Positions 20,188 through 32,332 of a stretch of 64,000 bases of DNA are shown piece after piece. How positions within the stretch are numbered: position 1 is the first letter of the stretch; each line of letters begins with the position of its first letter. The notes under the pieces are model-generated. The model did not search any database, had not been told where the DNA came from, and was given only the letters and a program-made list of their open reading frames with translations. This DNA comes from Nematopogon swammerdamellus (taxonomy: Eukaryota; Arthropoda; Insecta; Lepidoptera; Adelidae): the NCBI GenBank assembly GCA_946902875.1, contig OX336354.1:10513247-10577246 (forward strand). Direction: 5' to 3'. Position numbers and translations under genes: made by a program.

Positions 20188-20487
20188 TCTTAGGTGGTAG
20201 GCTCAAATTGTAGCCGACGGGGTTGGTACCAACGTACTTTTTTTTTTACGCTGACGCGGGAACAGCGCGCCTTTCATTCCCACGTTTGCGTGGAACATTC
20301 GATCCTTTTTATACTAAATTAATCAATTAGTTTGTATGAAAACTGTGACTTATTATTTAAAGGGAATTCAGAAAAAAGTTATTTGACTTTTTTGTTACTA
20401 TTGATCCCAATAATCATTTCCTAAATTTAATGTATTGGCTGTTACAACACCCTGTATATAAGAATAACAGTAAAGTTTATTTTTCAG

Positions 20488-20748
20488 GCAGCAACGAAAT
20501 GCTCTCATTCGACGTGAACTACTGGACCATATTCTTCATAGTGATGTTATTTGTTTCGATAACACTGCTCTCCGTAACCCTTAACGCCAACATACTGTGT
20601 TGCGCAGTGCTTGGCGCGTACGCGACATTGTACCCTATCGACTACTATATAGGATCCAATCTCAAGTACATTGTAATAAATGTTGTCAGAAGGGCAGTGG
20701 TTCCTGGCTTCCAAAAGGCCTATCTGATTGTGCCGTTTCAGTGGAGAG
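20488..20748 (+). CDS. TM7SF3: TM7SF3 exon 7 (transmembrane 5-6)
   Basis: Acceptor TTTTTCAG, donor AGAG|GTTAGT, phase 1 in and out. It reads GSNEMLSFDVNYWTIFFIVM, LFVSITLLSVTL, ILCCAVLGAYATLYPIDYYI, then NVVRRAVVPGFQKAYLIVPF. The family signature GxYSxxLAIDSY..SLSYITLNVLKRAL..F..A..NVPFQ aligns (family knowledge). Confidence 0.95.
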
Positions 20749-21506
20749 GTTAGTATGTGCATTTCCATATGAATCTTATGAACAAAATTTGAATTTAAAA
20801 AAGTATGGATATCTTATTTGTTTGAATGTTCTATAATCATACTATGGTTTTAATATATACAAAAACATTGGTTGCTGCTGTGTTAGTTAAGATTATCACT
20901 GCCATATGAACATTTGTAATGTCTTGGCTTCCAAAACGGCCGGCCAGCCCCTAAACCGCTTAAATACTCAAAAAAAAAGAAAATTAAAATACATTTTCTT
21001 TCTATGAATTTTTCTTACGAGAACGAATGAGAAGGACTGACTGTACGGATAAAAACCTTTGCCTTTCCTATACAATAATACACTTTAAAATATTCTCAGG
21101 TCTTAAGAAAACAATTATTTTGATAGCTGTAAATTTTTTTTATACCTACCTTGCTTAGGTATCTGGCACGGGCGACGGGCGTGCCATAATTCGCGAATTT
21201 TCGCGCGGCGAAAATGGCATGGAAGCCAAGAGGTGTAAGCATAATAAATATTTGGAAAGCCAAGGGGTTATTAGTAAGAGCCTCTATTTAAAAGCAGAAT
21301 ATATAAATACCTAGAGAATACCCGCCTTGCCGATGAAGGAAATATTGTGTGGAAACTTGTGCACTAACCAAAGTTCTAGTGTATCCTGCCCCCCGAATCT
21401 GATCATCCAATGATGTTGATGACATCATGTTGATCATTACAACAACGATCATGATGATGACGTTAAAACAACCCCACCCCTAACACACACTTCGAACATT
21501 TTCCAG
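20749..21506. other. TM7SF3 intron 7
   Basis: No coding sequence seen. A short CG-rich patch with palindromic character lies at 21160-21230 (GGCACGGGCGACGGGCGTGCC, TTCGCGAATTTTCGCGCG). No recognised element. Confidence 0.5.
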
Positions 21507-21739
21507 ATGCAGTGCTGACGCTCCTCTGGATAATGCTCTCCATAACCGGATTCCTCTTCCAAAAGTACCACAACCTCGGAAGAGCGCCGTTCCCACCCCC
21601 GCCCCGGAACACTATGCCTACCATCGTCCTGGGGAATAACAACGACCAGCGGTCAGGTCAGGAGGCCGCGCCGGGAATGAGACCCAGGAGTCGGAGGCTG
21701 GGTAACAGTGAAAGATCACCTCTTTTGGGGTCTCGATGA
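21507..21739 (+). CDS. TM7SF3: TM7SF3 exon 8 (transmembrane 7, tail, stop)
   Basis: Acceptor CATTTTCCAG, phase 1 in. It reads DAVLTLLWIMLSITGFLFQK, a last membrane segment, then GRAPFPPPPRN and a polar tail ending RSPLLGSR and TGA at 21737-21739. The family has IxLAVWGMLAVSGITLQ..RGRPFFPPHPY and ends ..ERTPLL (family knowledge). Summing the eight exons gives 1758 bases, about 585 residues, close to the vertebrate length of about 570. TM7SF3 is a plasma-membrane or nuclear-rim protein linked to cell survival under stress in mammals; its insect role is not known to me. Confidence 0.94.
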
Positions 21740-22470
21740 GAATTTTGGCACTGTGTTTGTTTATGTGAGCTTTTTTCCATGACTTCACTTGCATGAAGTG
21801 CGGTTTGTAAAAAAAAATGCCTTATGGTTAAGTCGGTACGCAAACTAAACCATGCAAAATGTTAGGTCGAGAAGTGCCTTGATAACACACAAGTGATAGA
21901 CAGCATATAGACAGACTGTCAAATACCATTTTAATTTGATTATGTGTAGGTATTTTGGATTAATTTTTTTCATCTCATTCTGGTGTTTATGTTCTGATAT
22001 TGAAACTTTTTTTAGTTCTTTTTATTTTCAGGGCATAATTTAAAAAATATTTTTTTCTGAAGGCATATGAATTTGAAGTGTTCACGTTAGAACAAAATGT
22101 TGTAGAACTAATGTGACTGTTTCAAACATCCCCTTCGGGCCTTGCCACCTGTTTGTGAAACACTTTCAGTGTGGAATAATTTTAAGATGTATCATAAATT
22201 GCCAACATTATATTTATATAGTACGTACGTTATGTTTGTAACCTGTTTTAAACCAAAAATACTTCATTGGAGACAGGGTCTCAAAGCTCAAATAATTTAT
22301 TGATTTTGTTCTGGCTGCAGCGCCATCTATTATTCAGCGTGTTTGTAAGTTCGTAAGTAAATCGATAGAGGGCGTTGTTAAATATTGTGCCAATGATATT
22401 CAGCAAGGTGCTTTAAATATGTATTTTATTGTGTTGTGTTATGTTAAATTAAAGTGCAGTTGTATTTTAA
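21740..22470 (+). other. TM7SF3: TM7SF3 3' UTR (probable)
   Basis: AT-rich sequence without repeats follows the stop. The best poly-A signal seen is ATTAAA at 22448-22453, just before a SINE begins at 22553. The exact mRNA end is not shown by the sequence. Confidence 0.5.
22448..22453 (+). terminator. TM7SF3: Candidate TM7SF3 poly-A signal
   Basis: ATTAAA, followed within about 35 bases by TG-rich and T-rich sequence (GTACTGTTTTCTTTATTTTCC). A one-base variant of the standard signal. Confidence 0.4.
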
Positions 22471-25400
22471 TAATGAAATGTACTGTTTTCTTTATTTTCC
22501 TGGTAGGTATTTGTTTTTAGACTAGCTGACGAGGGCTTAACTGGTTAATATAGTCGATAGCTCAGTGGTGCAGACAGTCAACTGTCGCTATTGAATGTTA
22601 AGCAACGCTGGGTACGGTCAGTACTTGGATGGGTGACCGCTGACCGTTGGAGGCTGACCGAGGTTCGGATTCCTCGTAAAACTGTAGGTCCCTTCCCTCC
22701 TAATCTTACTTGGTGGTAGGGTTTAACCCACCCGGGTTGGTACCACCGCACTGAATGAAACGTCGGTCGAAACTGCTATGTAAATAGTTTGTGTTTTCCG
22801 ACCAGTTTAGTGTAGCCGGCACGATCAAAGGGGGAAGCACTGACATGGCACCCAGTTCACCCGGTGTGATGGGATTACATCACGGACGTTGTAGGTGATG
22901 TAGCCAACCGTGTCAGTTTCCATAAAAAAAAAGAGACGTTGTGAAACCCTATCTGCAATGGGCCCGTTTGTATTCGGTAAAGTCATGGAATGCTGTGTGT
23001 GTTCGTCACCTGCTGTGCTCCTATGAGACATATTTAATAGTTTAGGGGGCTAATTGCAAAAGAAGCCTTTGTAAGGAAAGTAAAGAAATGAAGGAACTTG
23101 ATTGTAATGTGTTATAATTCTGATAAGAAATGTGGAGAAAATATTATGAAAATAGTTAAGACTGAGATGCATGTGATCGTATATTCCATGACATAGCTTG
23201 TTAATTGCCTACTTAGAACATGTCAATGTACTTTGATAATAATTTGCAATATATGAAATTATATAGGCATATACTGATATTTTTGTCTTTATTTCATTAA
23301 TAATAATTCTAATAGGCATCCTGTGATTTCTTTTATCTCTGTCAGTATGCACCAGCGTAAATTTTTTAAATTCAAAATACGAGTAATTAAATGAAAAATT
23401 GCTATTGTAAACAGATTTTATTTCTAACATTTTAATTAACTAAGTATCTTCCTAAAATGTTATTTACTTGATTTAATACCTTTACAAAACGTAAAGCGAG
23501 CTTCACACATGCGATGACACTAAACGCAAATATCTGCAAAACAACATGTCCAAAACAAACATACAAACTCACTGCATCGACAGAGGATTTTCTATTCAGC
23601 AGAACATCCCAAAAGAAAAAAATAAATAAAACCAATTATAAGCGTTAATAATCTGTCTGAATTAATTCACACTAGAAATCCACCCCTCTATAAAATGGCA
23701 CTGCATCCCTGTTTCTCCCCACAGCTATTGAAGGGACACATTCTTGAAGACCAAAACGTTTGCGCCCCCGGATGTACTGTGAATAGAATTGGAGCTTAAT
23801 GTTTAAAATTATTACGGGCAGAAGAATGAGAAATGGCTGGATTTTTTGAATTTTTTTAAGTAAGATCAATAAACAATACATACCCTTTTCGTTTGTAGCA
23901 TACAGACATTTTGTTACATTTTTCTAGTGTAAAATGCACTCGAAAAAATTACCCTCCTTTTTGCTTCGCGCAGTCGGGTAAAAATTTAAAGTTTACTTAC
24001 CAAAATCCACTTGCGAAGTAGTTGAATTTTCACTTCTTGTTTTTCCCATTTCAAGTTAAGAGTTATTTAAAAAAAAATTTTTTTTTAAATATATTTTTGT
24101 ATCGTAATTTGAAAATATAAATGACTGTCCCACCAAGATGGGGGATATTAAGTTGTGTATAGGTTATAGGTATATATTTTATTTTGTAATTAACTTTATG
24201 TGTTGTTTCTAAAATACTTGTAATAATAAAATTTAATAAATCAACATTGATTTAAAAAAATGACTGTCCCAATGGCATAAATTATTATTTTTAAGTTTAT
24301 AACACACATTTTAATATTGTTTTTATAAGTAAATACCTAAATGCATTTTAAAATTACATACTTATAAAAAAAGTCGCCCTATGAATGTACCACATTGGTT
24401 GATCGCTGTGGAGCCTAGGGTCCGCGCTGTGTGTGCTGTGCACAATGCCTACATCACTAATCCTGTTCGCCTTTGTTGCATCACCCTCCAATTTCAAAAA
24501 CTTTAGACTCGCCCTCCCCCTCATTGCCTCTGTCAGTGTTGCCCGATGACAAAAATACAGTAAACAGTCATTTCAATAGGTACTTAATGATCGTGCAAAA
24601 TATTCAACTTGGCACACGAATTTGAACTCTGCCTGCATAGGAATATGGGATGTCGAAATATTTATTAAATGACCCACTATCAGTTTTAGTGTTGTGCAAT
24701 ATTAGCTCTTATTTCAATTTGCTATAGATTTCACCTAGGGCGTGTGTTAGCTCGGATCATATAAATTGGCAGCTGCCCTGAAGGGATATTAATCATATTT
24801 ATTTCGTACAGTTTATGAGGCTATTGTTACGGAATTTGACATCCTGGAGGACTCTCTCGAGTGTGAAGCCGATGTATCACTTTCAATGATTATGCCTTTT
24901 TTTTAAACCTACTTATAACAATATTTTAGGTGCAGGATGTTCATGGATTGAATTGAAAGAAAATATAATGTTCATTAATGTTTTAATCATTATTAATAAA
25001 TTTCACTTGTCAATTTTCTTAATAGCCTACATTTATTATTGTTTAAATAAATTATTTTACAAATAAAATTTAATTACACCTATTATAGTAAGTACATAAA
25101 TTACATTCTTTCTTATGTTAGTTAGTAGGTAGGTACATGTACAGGCTAATTCGCTTAATTGTATGGAAATTACATTTAGTTGTGGAGTTTATAGGAATGG
25201 ATAGTAGAACAAAATAATTTTGTTTCTATTATTCGTACGCCATTCGCCGCATCGTGTTTACTATACAGTTTATTAATGAAGAACGATGACATCAACTTGT
25301 TTGTATTAAACTGTATTTCGCTGACATACGGAAGTTCTCATAGTGAGAGGAGTGTAGCTTTAATATAATTTATTAAATTAATCGATATTGTGTCCCATAC

Positions 25401-26714
25401 TTCAAGAAATAAAATCTGTATTTTTGCAAGTTTTTTTATCAAAAATTACATAGTGATGAGTGGCTATTTACAATAAAAAAACTGAAATCATACAAATTGT
25501 GATCTGTGTATGGTCACTGAACCAGACTGAACCGAACCCAGAACCTCGACAACACTTGAGTTGTTCCGGGTATCTTAGCTTTTGCAAATTTTATAAACCT
25601 ATAATTAATTCCATTAATTGCACGTGTACACAGTCCAAAACAATAATAAATGCGACAGTTCAAAACTATCCCGTACGACTGAGCAGAGTAGAGTAACTAG
25701 TCCATTTTGTCTTGGCCATAGATACTGGTATGTATGTATATTAAAACAATGTTTAGGTATTTTTGCCGTACCCCCTACTTTAGAATCACTTGAGATATTT
25801 TGGTAATTAAACTTTCTGTAAAAAAAAAATATGGCTCAAATTTATACACCTCAAATAGTTCTAAATTAGGAGATAGCTAAATACATAGTTAAGTAACACA
25901 GACGTGATACATTTTCACAACAACCTATTAACTATCAATCACAGCGATATTTAGTTCTTTTTAATATACTTACATAATATAAAACAGACGCAAAGAATAC
26001 CTACTTCAGCAACGCTCTGCTGCTATGGCATAATCCATTAGTCCGTCCAAATTGGTCATTCACTTGCCGCTACCTTTCACTGGACAGAAGAAAAAAAATT
26101 CAGACAAAATTTTTAACACAAACTATGTACAAGAAAATAATGTTAATTACAGACCGCACTACATTATGGAGCAGTTTTGTTGAAACAGTCTCACCCCCAC
26201 TCACTCGTCCGAGCTGACAGAAAGGGGATAAGCCGTGGGGTACTTTGTTAATTACTGCAAATAATGCGGGGAATACTGATATCAAAATGATACAAAATTC
26301 TTTGTTGAACATTCTACATTTGGGGGGAAACGGTTTTTCAGCTGTGCCCGTCGAGGCGTGAGCGTCTCGAGAAGCGCTCAAGACAGTTCCCATAACGACC
26401 GAGAGATGGCGCGGACATTATCTCGCCTCGACGAACAGATTCTCTTTGTACATGGTAAACTAGTATTTACAATTTCTTACAGACTGCTTAGTGCTTATTT
26501 TGAACATCATCAGTTGCTTCATATTTGTGTAGATTTTACTGAATTACATCTGAAACGTTTTCACGCATAATTATGGAAACCCTGTTTTCCATTTAACTAA
26601 AACAACTTGGACTTTATCGAAAGGTTTTCGTGTTGAAATAATAAACTCACCGGCTTTGTGTTTGTGATATGATTAGGTAATTCACCTCTGGAAAATAATG
26701 TAATTTCTGTGCAT
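22471..26714. other. Intergenic, TM7SF3 to Pax6 (tail to tail)
   Basis: Apart from a SINE A (22553-22933) no gene or ORF with recognisable content was found. The stretch is very AT-rich with many A/T runs. A short string at 23945-23990 (CCCTCCTTTTTGCTTCGCGC, AGTCGGGTAAAAA) recurs at 31620-31660 and is a common lepidopteran repeat end. Part of the right side may be Pax6 3' UTR. Confidence 0.5.
22553..22933 (+). mobile_element. SINE family A
   Basis: Starts GTCGATAGCTCAGTGG (a few head bases missing), then the 5S-like TTAAGCAACGCTGGGTACGG, AGTACTTGGATGGGTGACC, the B-box-like string, the shared body and poly-A. Confidence 0.85.
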
Positions 26715-26886
26715 TTTATTGACCAGGTAACCAATACTTTCACGAAAACACACCTTGTGATATTCACGAGAAGCGTCGCCAAAAGCCTTTCGAAAAAATC
26801 CATCCGACGTAAAACTATTTCGCCGTGCCCAACCGAAAAATAAGCAAAACAGGGCGATAGACGGAGTGCGCGCCGCTCGAAATTCA
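26715..26886 (-). other. Pax6: Pax6 3' UTR after the second stop (probable)
   Basis: Starts at the second in-frame TGA (26884-26886). GC content and codon bias drop just after it. AATAAA on the minus strand (26715-26720) is one candidate poly-A signal; the true end may be further left. Confidence 0.4.
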
Positions 26887-27078
26887 AACGGAGTTGTCTA
26901 GATTTTCCGCGGAGGCGAGGGCGGCGCCACCGTCGTGGCTGGCCGTCATGTTTACGGCTGCGTTCATCGCTAGATGCGTGTCTATGGTGGAGTAGTTGTG
27001 CGCGACGTCGCTGCCGGACGGCGACGGGTTCTCCTGCGGCATGGGCAACAGCCGGTGGGGGAACCCGAATAGCTGAGA
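26887..27078 (-). other. Pax6: Putative readthrough extension of Pax6 (64 codons)
   Basis: Immediately after the Pax6 TGA (27079-27081) the same frame is open for 64 codons to a second TGA at 26884-26886. It reads SQLFGFPHRLLPMPQENPSP, then SGSDVAHNYSTIDTHLAMNA and AVNMTASHDGGAALASAENL, ending DNSV. Counting 62 codons from the CTA, third positions are G/C in 51 and second positions in 29, the same contrast expected in coding exons. Another overlapping frame is also open but gives an arginine-rich, low-complexity peptide. An alternative acceptor beyond the stop would enter that other frame, because the previous exon ends in phase 1. Readthrough, editing of the stop, or an unseen exon of another phase are the options. 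Confidence 0.5.
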
Positions 27079-27167
27079 TCACTGAAGCCGTCCCCAGTAA
27101 TTCGAAGTGAGGTCTGGGCCCTGCGACGGTATCTGCACGGGCACGCTCACACCCGCCGATATGACAC
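27079..27167 (-). CDS. Pax6: Pax6-family last coding exon (C-terminal motif)
   Basis: Acceptor CGTTGTCCCTAG, phase 1 in. It reads VISAGVSVPVQIPSQGPDLT, then SNYWGRLQ and TGA at 27079-27081. Pax6 proteins end with a conserved [23 protein letters not shown]-like motif of the transactivation domain, and insect toy has GVISAGVSVPVQ..NYWPRLQ (family knowledge). Here the usual Pro before RLQ is Gly. The retained C-terminal motif favours toy over ey, since fly Ey as I recall it ends differently; the homeodomain alone does not separate them. Confidence 0.93.
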
Positions 27168-27302
27168 CTAGGGACAACGAGAAATACACATTTAGAATTG
27201 GCTCTCTGGAGGAGTCTTAAAAATATTCAGGTAAATACCAAGGGGTTCGGCGGACAAGCAAAGACACTCTCCCATTCAAAGTGGGCCCTAATGGGTCGAG
27301 AC

Positions 27303-27586
27303 CACAAGAGCATCGAATCCGCGCGCGCCTCCTAGAGGCGAAAGTAATAATAATATTTGAAACCCAATAACCGCACGCAGAGCTGCTAGCGCTTCGTATG
27401 TGTGTGGGTGTGTTAATATCGACACTACACACAAAGAGGAGCAAAGGCACACGCACAAAACAAATGCACACGCACAACACACATATGTAAGTCTTAGGCC
27501 ACGCCCACAGGCTTCAACGGCGTTGTAGGGAAATCGCGCTCATGGCGTCTCTAGGAGGGGGCGCGCGCGGTATTCGATGCTCTGTG
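27303..27586. mobile_element. hAT-like MITE
   Basis: Ends CACAAGAGCATCGAATCC and GGTATTCGATGCTCTGTG are inverted; the next bases GCGCGCGC mirror too. The flanking 8-mers GTCGAGAC and GCCGAGAT match at 6 of 8. The interior matches the 46428-46716 copy (GCTGCTAGCGCTTCGTATG, ACACTACACACAAAGAGGAG). No transposase. An 8-bp target duplication suits hAT. Confidence 0.75.
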
Positions 27587-28483
27587 GCCGAGATCATAAA
27601 AGAAGCAAGTTTTGTTGAAGCAGCATCGTTTCTTTGATGATCGCCGCAGTGCCTAGGTAAAAGTAACTATGCTATCAGTACCGCCTGAAATGTTTCAGTT
27701 CAATTATAACATCTCCTTTAGCTTGGCTCAGTCGGGCAATGAAAGTAACAGCTAATGTCGAAGAAAGTAATACATGCATTATTATCGTTATAAGCATTTG
27801 TTTTGAAAACAAAATTCTATTAATTTGTCCTAAATTAATTACAACTAAAAATGTTTTATTTAGGTTTATTGTATTTAGGTAAATACATGTTTCAAGCTTG
27901 CAGTAAGCAATGCAACAATCGATTTTGTCAATTTCATTTGTATTAATTATGATAACAATAATTCATTTATAATTTTTAAATCAAACAGGATCTTTCAGGA
28001 GTTTTAAGCTACCCTTCAAATAGATTTCCGAATAAAAACAAATATCTACGCGGCTCTAAATATGTCTCTCTTCAAGATACAAACTAATATTGTCTCCATC
28101 TCTATCTCTACTTCATATAAAAGGGAGCATGTCTGTATGTATGTTTGAGGTAAACTCCGGAACCACTGAACATATTTTGATGCGGTTTGCCCAGAGGCGG
28201 CGCAAGGCGTGGGCGACGTGGGTGACCGCCCACGGCCTCGCGGCCCAAGGGGCCTCGCGCCTCGAAAGTTCATGCAGCTTTGATTCATGAAAATATTAAG
28301 CTAGATCTATTAAAATAGACCCCGAGTAAACATGTTTAGACTTAATCAAAGGCAAACTACTTAAAGCCTTTATCAGACACAAGATGGGAACGCAGGACAG
28401 AGGCAGTGAAGGCTGTATTATTGCAATTTGATCATGTTTACTTTATCGACGAAAGGTATTCCTATAAATTCTTACTTCATAAG

Positions 28484-28840
28484 AATAGTCCCACTGCATC
28501 TCTCCCCGTGCATGCCGTAAATGGCGACTGAGGGATAAGAACAAGATGTCGTGCATAAGGGCGACAGGCTAGCCACCTCTCACCTTGGCGCGGTCTTTTC
28601 AACTAGTCATGCAGCATGTGGGCCTTCGTGCCTTTACTTGCTGCATGATAGTTATCTTTTCCGAATACTTCGCTAAACGTGGTGGTCGATGTTGTTCTCT
28701 AATTTTGCTATGTATTCAACATTATATTTCAACAAAATGCAATGCTTCTAATTTACAAGAGTACTTGCAGCACAACACCGATTACTCTGCTTACTCCGAT
28801 TGTCGGGATACGGTGTGCGGTGTGCGTGTGTGTGTGTATG
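28484..28840 (+). repeat. Dispersed repeat F, longer copy
   Basis: Begins CCCACTGCATCTCTCCCC, GCCGTAAATGGCGACTGAGG, then GCGACAGGCTAGCCACC, CTAAACGTGGTGGTCG, GAGTACTTGCAGCACAAC and a TG-rich end. An inserted AT-rich segment near 28700-28745 is absent from the 9015 copy. Confidence 0.65.
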
Positions 28841-29363
28841 CTGATAAAAATGTTTGATTTGATCAGTATACCGGAAATCCATTTCAACAGTGAAAATCTA
28901 TGCCACCAGAGAGGGCCTCGCAAAACAATGGGAAACCAGTACTATGGATGAGTGAGAACGAAAGAGAGAGAATATAAGAGAAGCGATCGTTTATTATTAT
29001 ATATATGCGTTTAAATCAGATTTACTATTTAAGCGAGTCTTCCGCGAGCAAAGCCGCACGCAAAAGCTAGGATTAAAATAAAAATAAGGTAAGTTTGTAG
29101 ATAGAACAGGTTGTGTCGCCTCCTAACCGCCCCATCATTCTCCCCGGATCAGATTCCTCCAGCTTGGCTCTCGCGCCGAGTATCTCCCGCACCTGTTCAC
29201 AATGTTCTATTGTCGCTGGATCTATTCTAATGCGAATCCAATTAGACGCAGTTTATTGCACACGAGCGGCTTTATCATGGACATAAACATATAGACATGC
29301 CATTACCTTGTCGAACGAGGTGAAATAAAAGTTTGCAAAGATGATGTTTCTAAGGGACCAGTC

Positions 29364-29659
29364 TTTTTTTAATGAAAACTGACACGGTTGCCTACATCAT
29401 CACCTACAACATCTGTGATTTCCACCCATAACACCTTGGTGAACTAAATGCCATAGCAGTGCTTCCCTTTAGCCGTGCCAGCTACACGAACTGCACGAAA
29501 AGCACGAACTATTTACGTAGCCGCTTCGCCCGACCTTTCATTCAGTGCGGTGGTACCAACGGTCGGACGGTCACCCATCCAAGTTCTGACCGCGCCCAGG
29601 TGTGCTTATGATCACGAACGACAGTCGACCGATCGCACCACTGAGCTACCGTGGCTGAC
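29364..29659 (-). mobile_element. SINE family B, internally shortened
   Basis: Poly-T, ATGAAAACTGACACGG, the body, then directly GGTCGGACGGTCACCC, ATCCAAGTTCTGACC, TTATGATCACGAACGAC and CCACTGAGCTACCGTGGCTGA. The stretch with GTAAAACTGTAGGTCC is missing, so this copy has an internal deletion. Confidence 0.75.
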
Positions 29660-30679
29660 AAAATGACATGGTTGGCTACAGTAGGTACATACTACATTAC
29701 CTCTCCTACATACACCCGTGATGTCAACACATTATTTACTAGTGCCATAATATTTGTAAATAGGTGTCATGTGCCTTTAGTATTTTCCAAATATCAAATC
29801 AAATCAAAATACGTGTATTGCCCTTAATTTTTTTTTTGCAAAAGATACAGCTTAACGACATAGAATTTTCTAAGCTTAACGCCGTACTTTTGGGTTATCT
29901 ATCATGCATGAAAGAGTGTGCAGTGGCAGTATACAAATAAATAAAAAATATATATTTGTTTGCATCTACTTTTTGTTGTAACGTAAAAACCAGCTGCAAA
30001 GTACAAATAAAAAAATAATAATTACTATTTTATTACTTAGTTGAAAATCAATAAGTATAAAATACTTACCTAGGTTTATAGGCAATTGAAAAAAAATTAT
30101 AGAACTATTTAAAAATAAAAAAATTACCAAAGTTTTAGGGGTCACCCCGGGGACACTTTTGTCCCCAGTTTTGTATGAAAAAAGGGGTTGTCCTCAGGGT
30201 AAACAATATTTAAAAAAATATTACTCAAAATTCTTTGTGCAGCTTCTATCTTATTAGTCAATTTACTTATCTGAGAGTGTACTTAACTATTAAAACACTG
30301 TGAATTTATCAAAAAAAAGTTTATCCACCCACATATATGCTTAAATTAAATATCTGTCTATATCTGTCACACTTACTCAATCTGCGACAAATGGATTGCA
30401 TTCCGACCAAATTTTGGAACAAGGTAAAATGTATGTTATGAAAGTGACGTATCTAGGGTATTTATTTCCACGGTCTTTATCAACGCCCCGCGAAGGCGCG
30501 CTCGGCGGTATACAATAACGTATAGAGGCGCAGAGCAGTCGTAAAGCCGTCCACACTCCGACCACCACAGCCCCACCGAGCTATGCCTCTCTGTTATACT
30601 CCGCTACCTATAAAGTGGCATATTCCACCCCTTCTACACGGGATACGGGCGATATATCGACGTCGATCATACGCGAACC

Positions 30680-30776
30680 TTTTAGGATTCCGTATCCCGT
30701 ACGGGACCCTATTACTAAGCCTACGCCGACTGTCTGTCTGTCTGTCTGTCCGTCTGTCTGTCCGAGGGCTGTATCT
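30680..30776 (+). repeat. Repeat E, start fragment
   Basis: TTTTAGGATTCCGTATCCC, GACCCTATTACTAAGCC, TACGCCGACTGTCTG and repeated GTCTG/GTCCG, ending GGGCTGTATCTCTTG, where a family D SINE begins. Confidence 0.6.
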
Positions 30777-31040
30777 CTTGTTTTTATGTAATGTGGTATG
30801 TGTGGCTAAGTGAGAGGAGACTGAGCACATGCTCCGACCAGCCAATATCAACTTCGAGAAGGTAGGTGCCATACCGGAGACTTCCCTAGATTGCTGGCTA
30901 TACTGGACTAGAGAAGAACACAGCCGACGCTGCTATGCGGGTATCTTACATCCAGTACGGTGGTAGTACCACCGTGCTGGATGTAAGTGGTACCACCGTG
31001 GTACCAAGCCAGTCGGTTACAATTTGAGCCTATCACCTGT
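30777..31040 (-). mobile_element. SINE family D, truncated
   Basis: Short poly-T, ATGTAATGTGGTATG, CATGCTCCGACCAGCC, ACTGGACTAGAG and ACATCCAGTACGGTGG. A small inverted duplication of GTACCACCGTG near 30965-31000 is unusual for the family. Confidence 0.7.
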
Positions 31041-31088
31041 ACATCTTCTTTTAGAGATGAATGTTGAATTGCTTAGTATAGAAGAAGC

Positions 31089-31215
31089 TTTTTTTATGTA
31101 ATTCAGTCTGGGTGGCTGAGTCAGAGAGGCCAGAACACATGCCCCGACCAGCCAATATCACCTCCGAGAAGATAGGTGCCATACTGGAGACTAGAGGAAA
31201 AAACAGCCGAAGGCT
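31089..31215 (-). mobile_element. SINE family D, 3' piece
   Basis: Poly-T, ATGTAATTCAGTCTGGG, CCGACCAGCCAATATCACC and GCCATACTGGAGACTAG, then it breaks into a LINE tail relic (GGAAAATTGGAGAGGC). Confidence 0.65.
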
Positions 31216-31945
31216 GATTCCGTACCGCTGAAGGCCGGGTGGACTGGAGGAAAATTGGAGAGGCATATGTTGTAGACGCATACACGCTGACTGACTGAGT
31301 GACTATTCTCTCGACCTACCTTCTGTTAGTCGACCTATCGACTTTCTGTCCGTCGACCTATCTCTAGAACTATTAGTTACTGCAGCTAGCTGGGTGCCGG
31401 CGATAACCACTTTTCGTTCCACCGCTTGCTTCCGAGGGGCACGTTTAGATTCATTACACGTTATTATCGGCTATAAACAGGACCACGCTTGTGTGAGCCA
31501 TCGCAATAAGTAGTCTGAGCTGATGGGGGGAGGAAACCTGGCTGGCTACCTTACCTACTTAGACCGCTCTACACTAGTAACAATGTCAAAAAAGTTAAAT
31601 TACAAATTAAAAAAATTATTACCCTCCTTTTTGCTTCGCGCAGTCGGGTAAAAATCCCCTACCTAAAAAAAGGCAAAAATTATTTCGGGGTAGTTACTTA
31701 AAGGCGTTGTTGGACCGCTAAGTAAATAACTGCGCAGATCTGAATTTTATATATTCACTTAAAGGTTCGCCGACGCCTTTAAGTAATTAACCCGGAATTA
31801 TTACCTATAGACTTTTTTTGGGACAGGGATTTTTTTTTATTTAATTTTTTTGACATTTTTACTTGTGTAGAACGATATAAGTGGGTAAGATTGCCAGGTC
31901 TCCTCCCTTGTTTTTGGTTTTTTTTTTTTTTTTATTTCAAGCTTT

Positions 31946-32332
31946 TTAAGAGCGTTCCGTGCAAAATGACAGGCGACGGTGCTGCCACTCAAGTAAATAA
32001 TATTTCTCTTTAAACAAAGCCATAACTGGAAAAAACAAGCCATGAAGCTGTAGTTGATTTTGATTATGATATTCTAAGATACTCGAAACAGTTTTGTATT
32101 GCTCTGATTATCCATAAACATTAACGGATTACGGTGGCCATCGAAATCCGTTATAATGACTGTGTATAAACTGAGCTATACAAAACTGTTTTCAGTATCT
32201 TAGAATATCATAATCAAAATCAACTACAGCTTCATGGCTTCTTTTTTCCAGTTATGGCTTTGTTTAAGAGATATATATTATTTACTTGAGTGGCAACACC
32301 GTCGCCTGTCATTTTGCACGGAACGCTCTTAA
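31946..32332. mobile_element. TTAA-flanked fold-back element
   Basis: TTAA at 31946-31949 and 32329-32332 flank arms of about 155 bp. The left starts GAGCGTTCCGTGCAAAATGA and the right ends with its reverse complement. Arms continue through GACAGGCGACGGTG, CAAAGCCATAACTGG, CATGAAGCTGTAGTTG and ATGATATTCTAAGATACT. A central loop of about 75 bp (32105-32175) holds an inner pair TAACGGATT/AATCCGTTA. No ORF. Size and TTAA flanks match the element at 14668-15052, but the arm sequence differs. Confidence 0.75.

Larger units (their letters stand above)
19253..20487. other. TM7SF3 intron 6: LINE and SINE fragments
   Basis: No exon seen. Holds an RNase H-region LINE relic (19404-19652, minus), a full family D SINE (19780-20187, minus) and a small family D piece on the plus strand (20189-20236). 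The rest is AT-rich. Confidence 0.6.

Noticed and set aside
26597..27082. 161-codon minus-strand ORF over the Pax6 stop
   Set aside because: It is in a different frame from the Pax6 C-terminus, arginine-rich, and lacks the third-position bias of the neighbouring frame; a shadow of GC-rich sequence.
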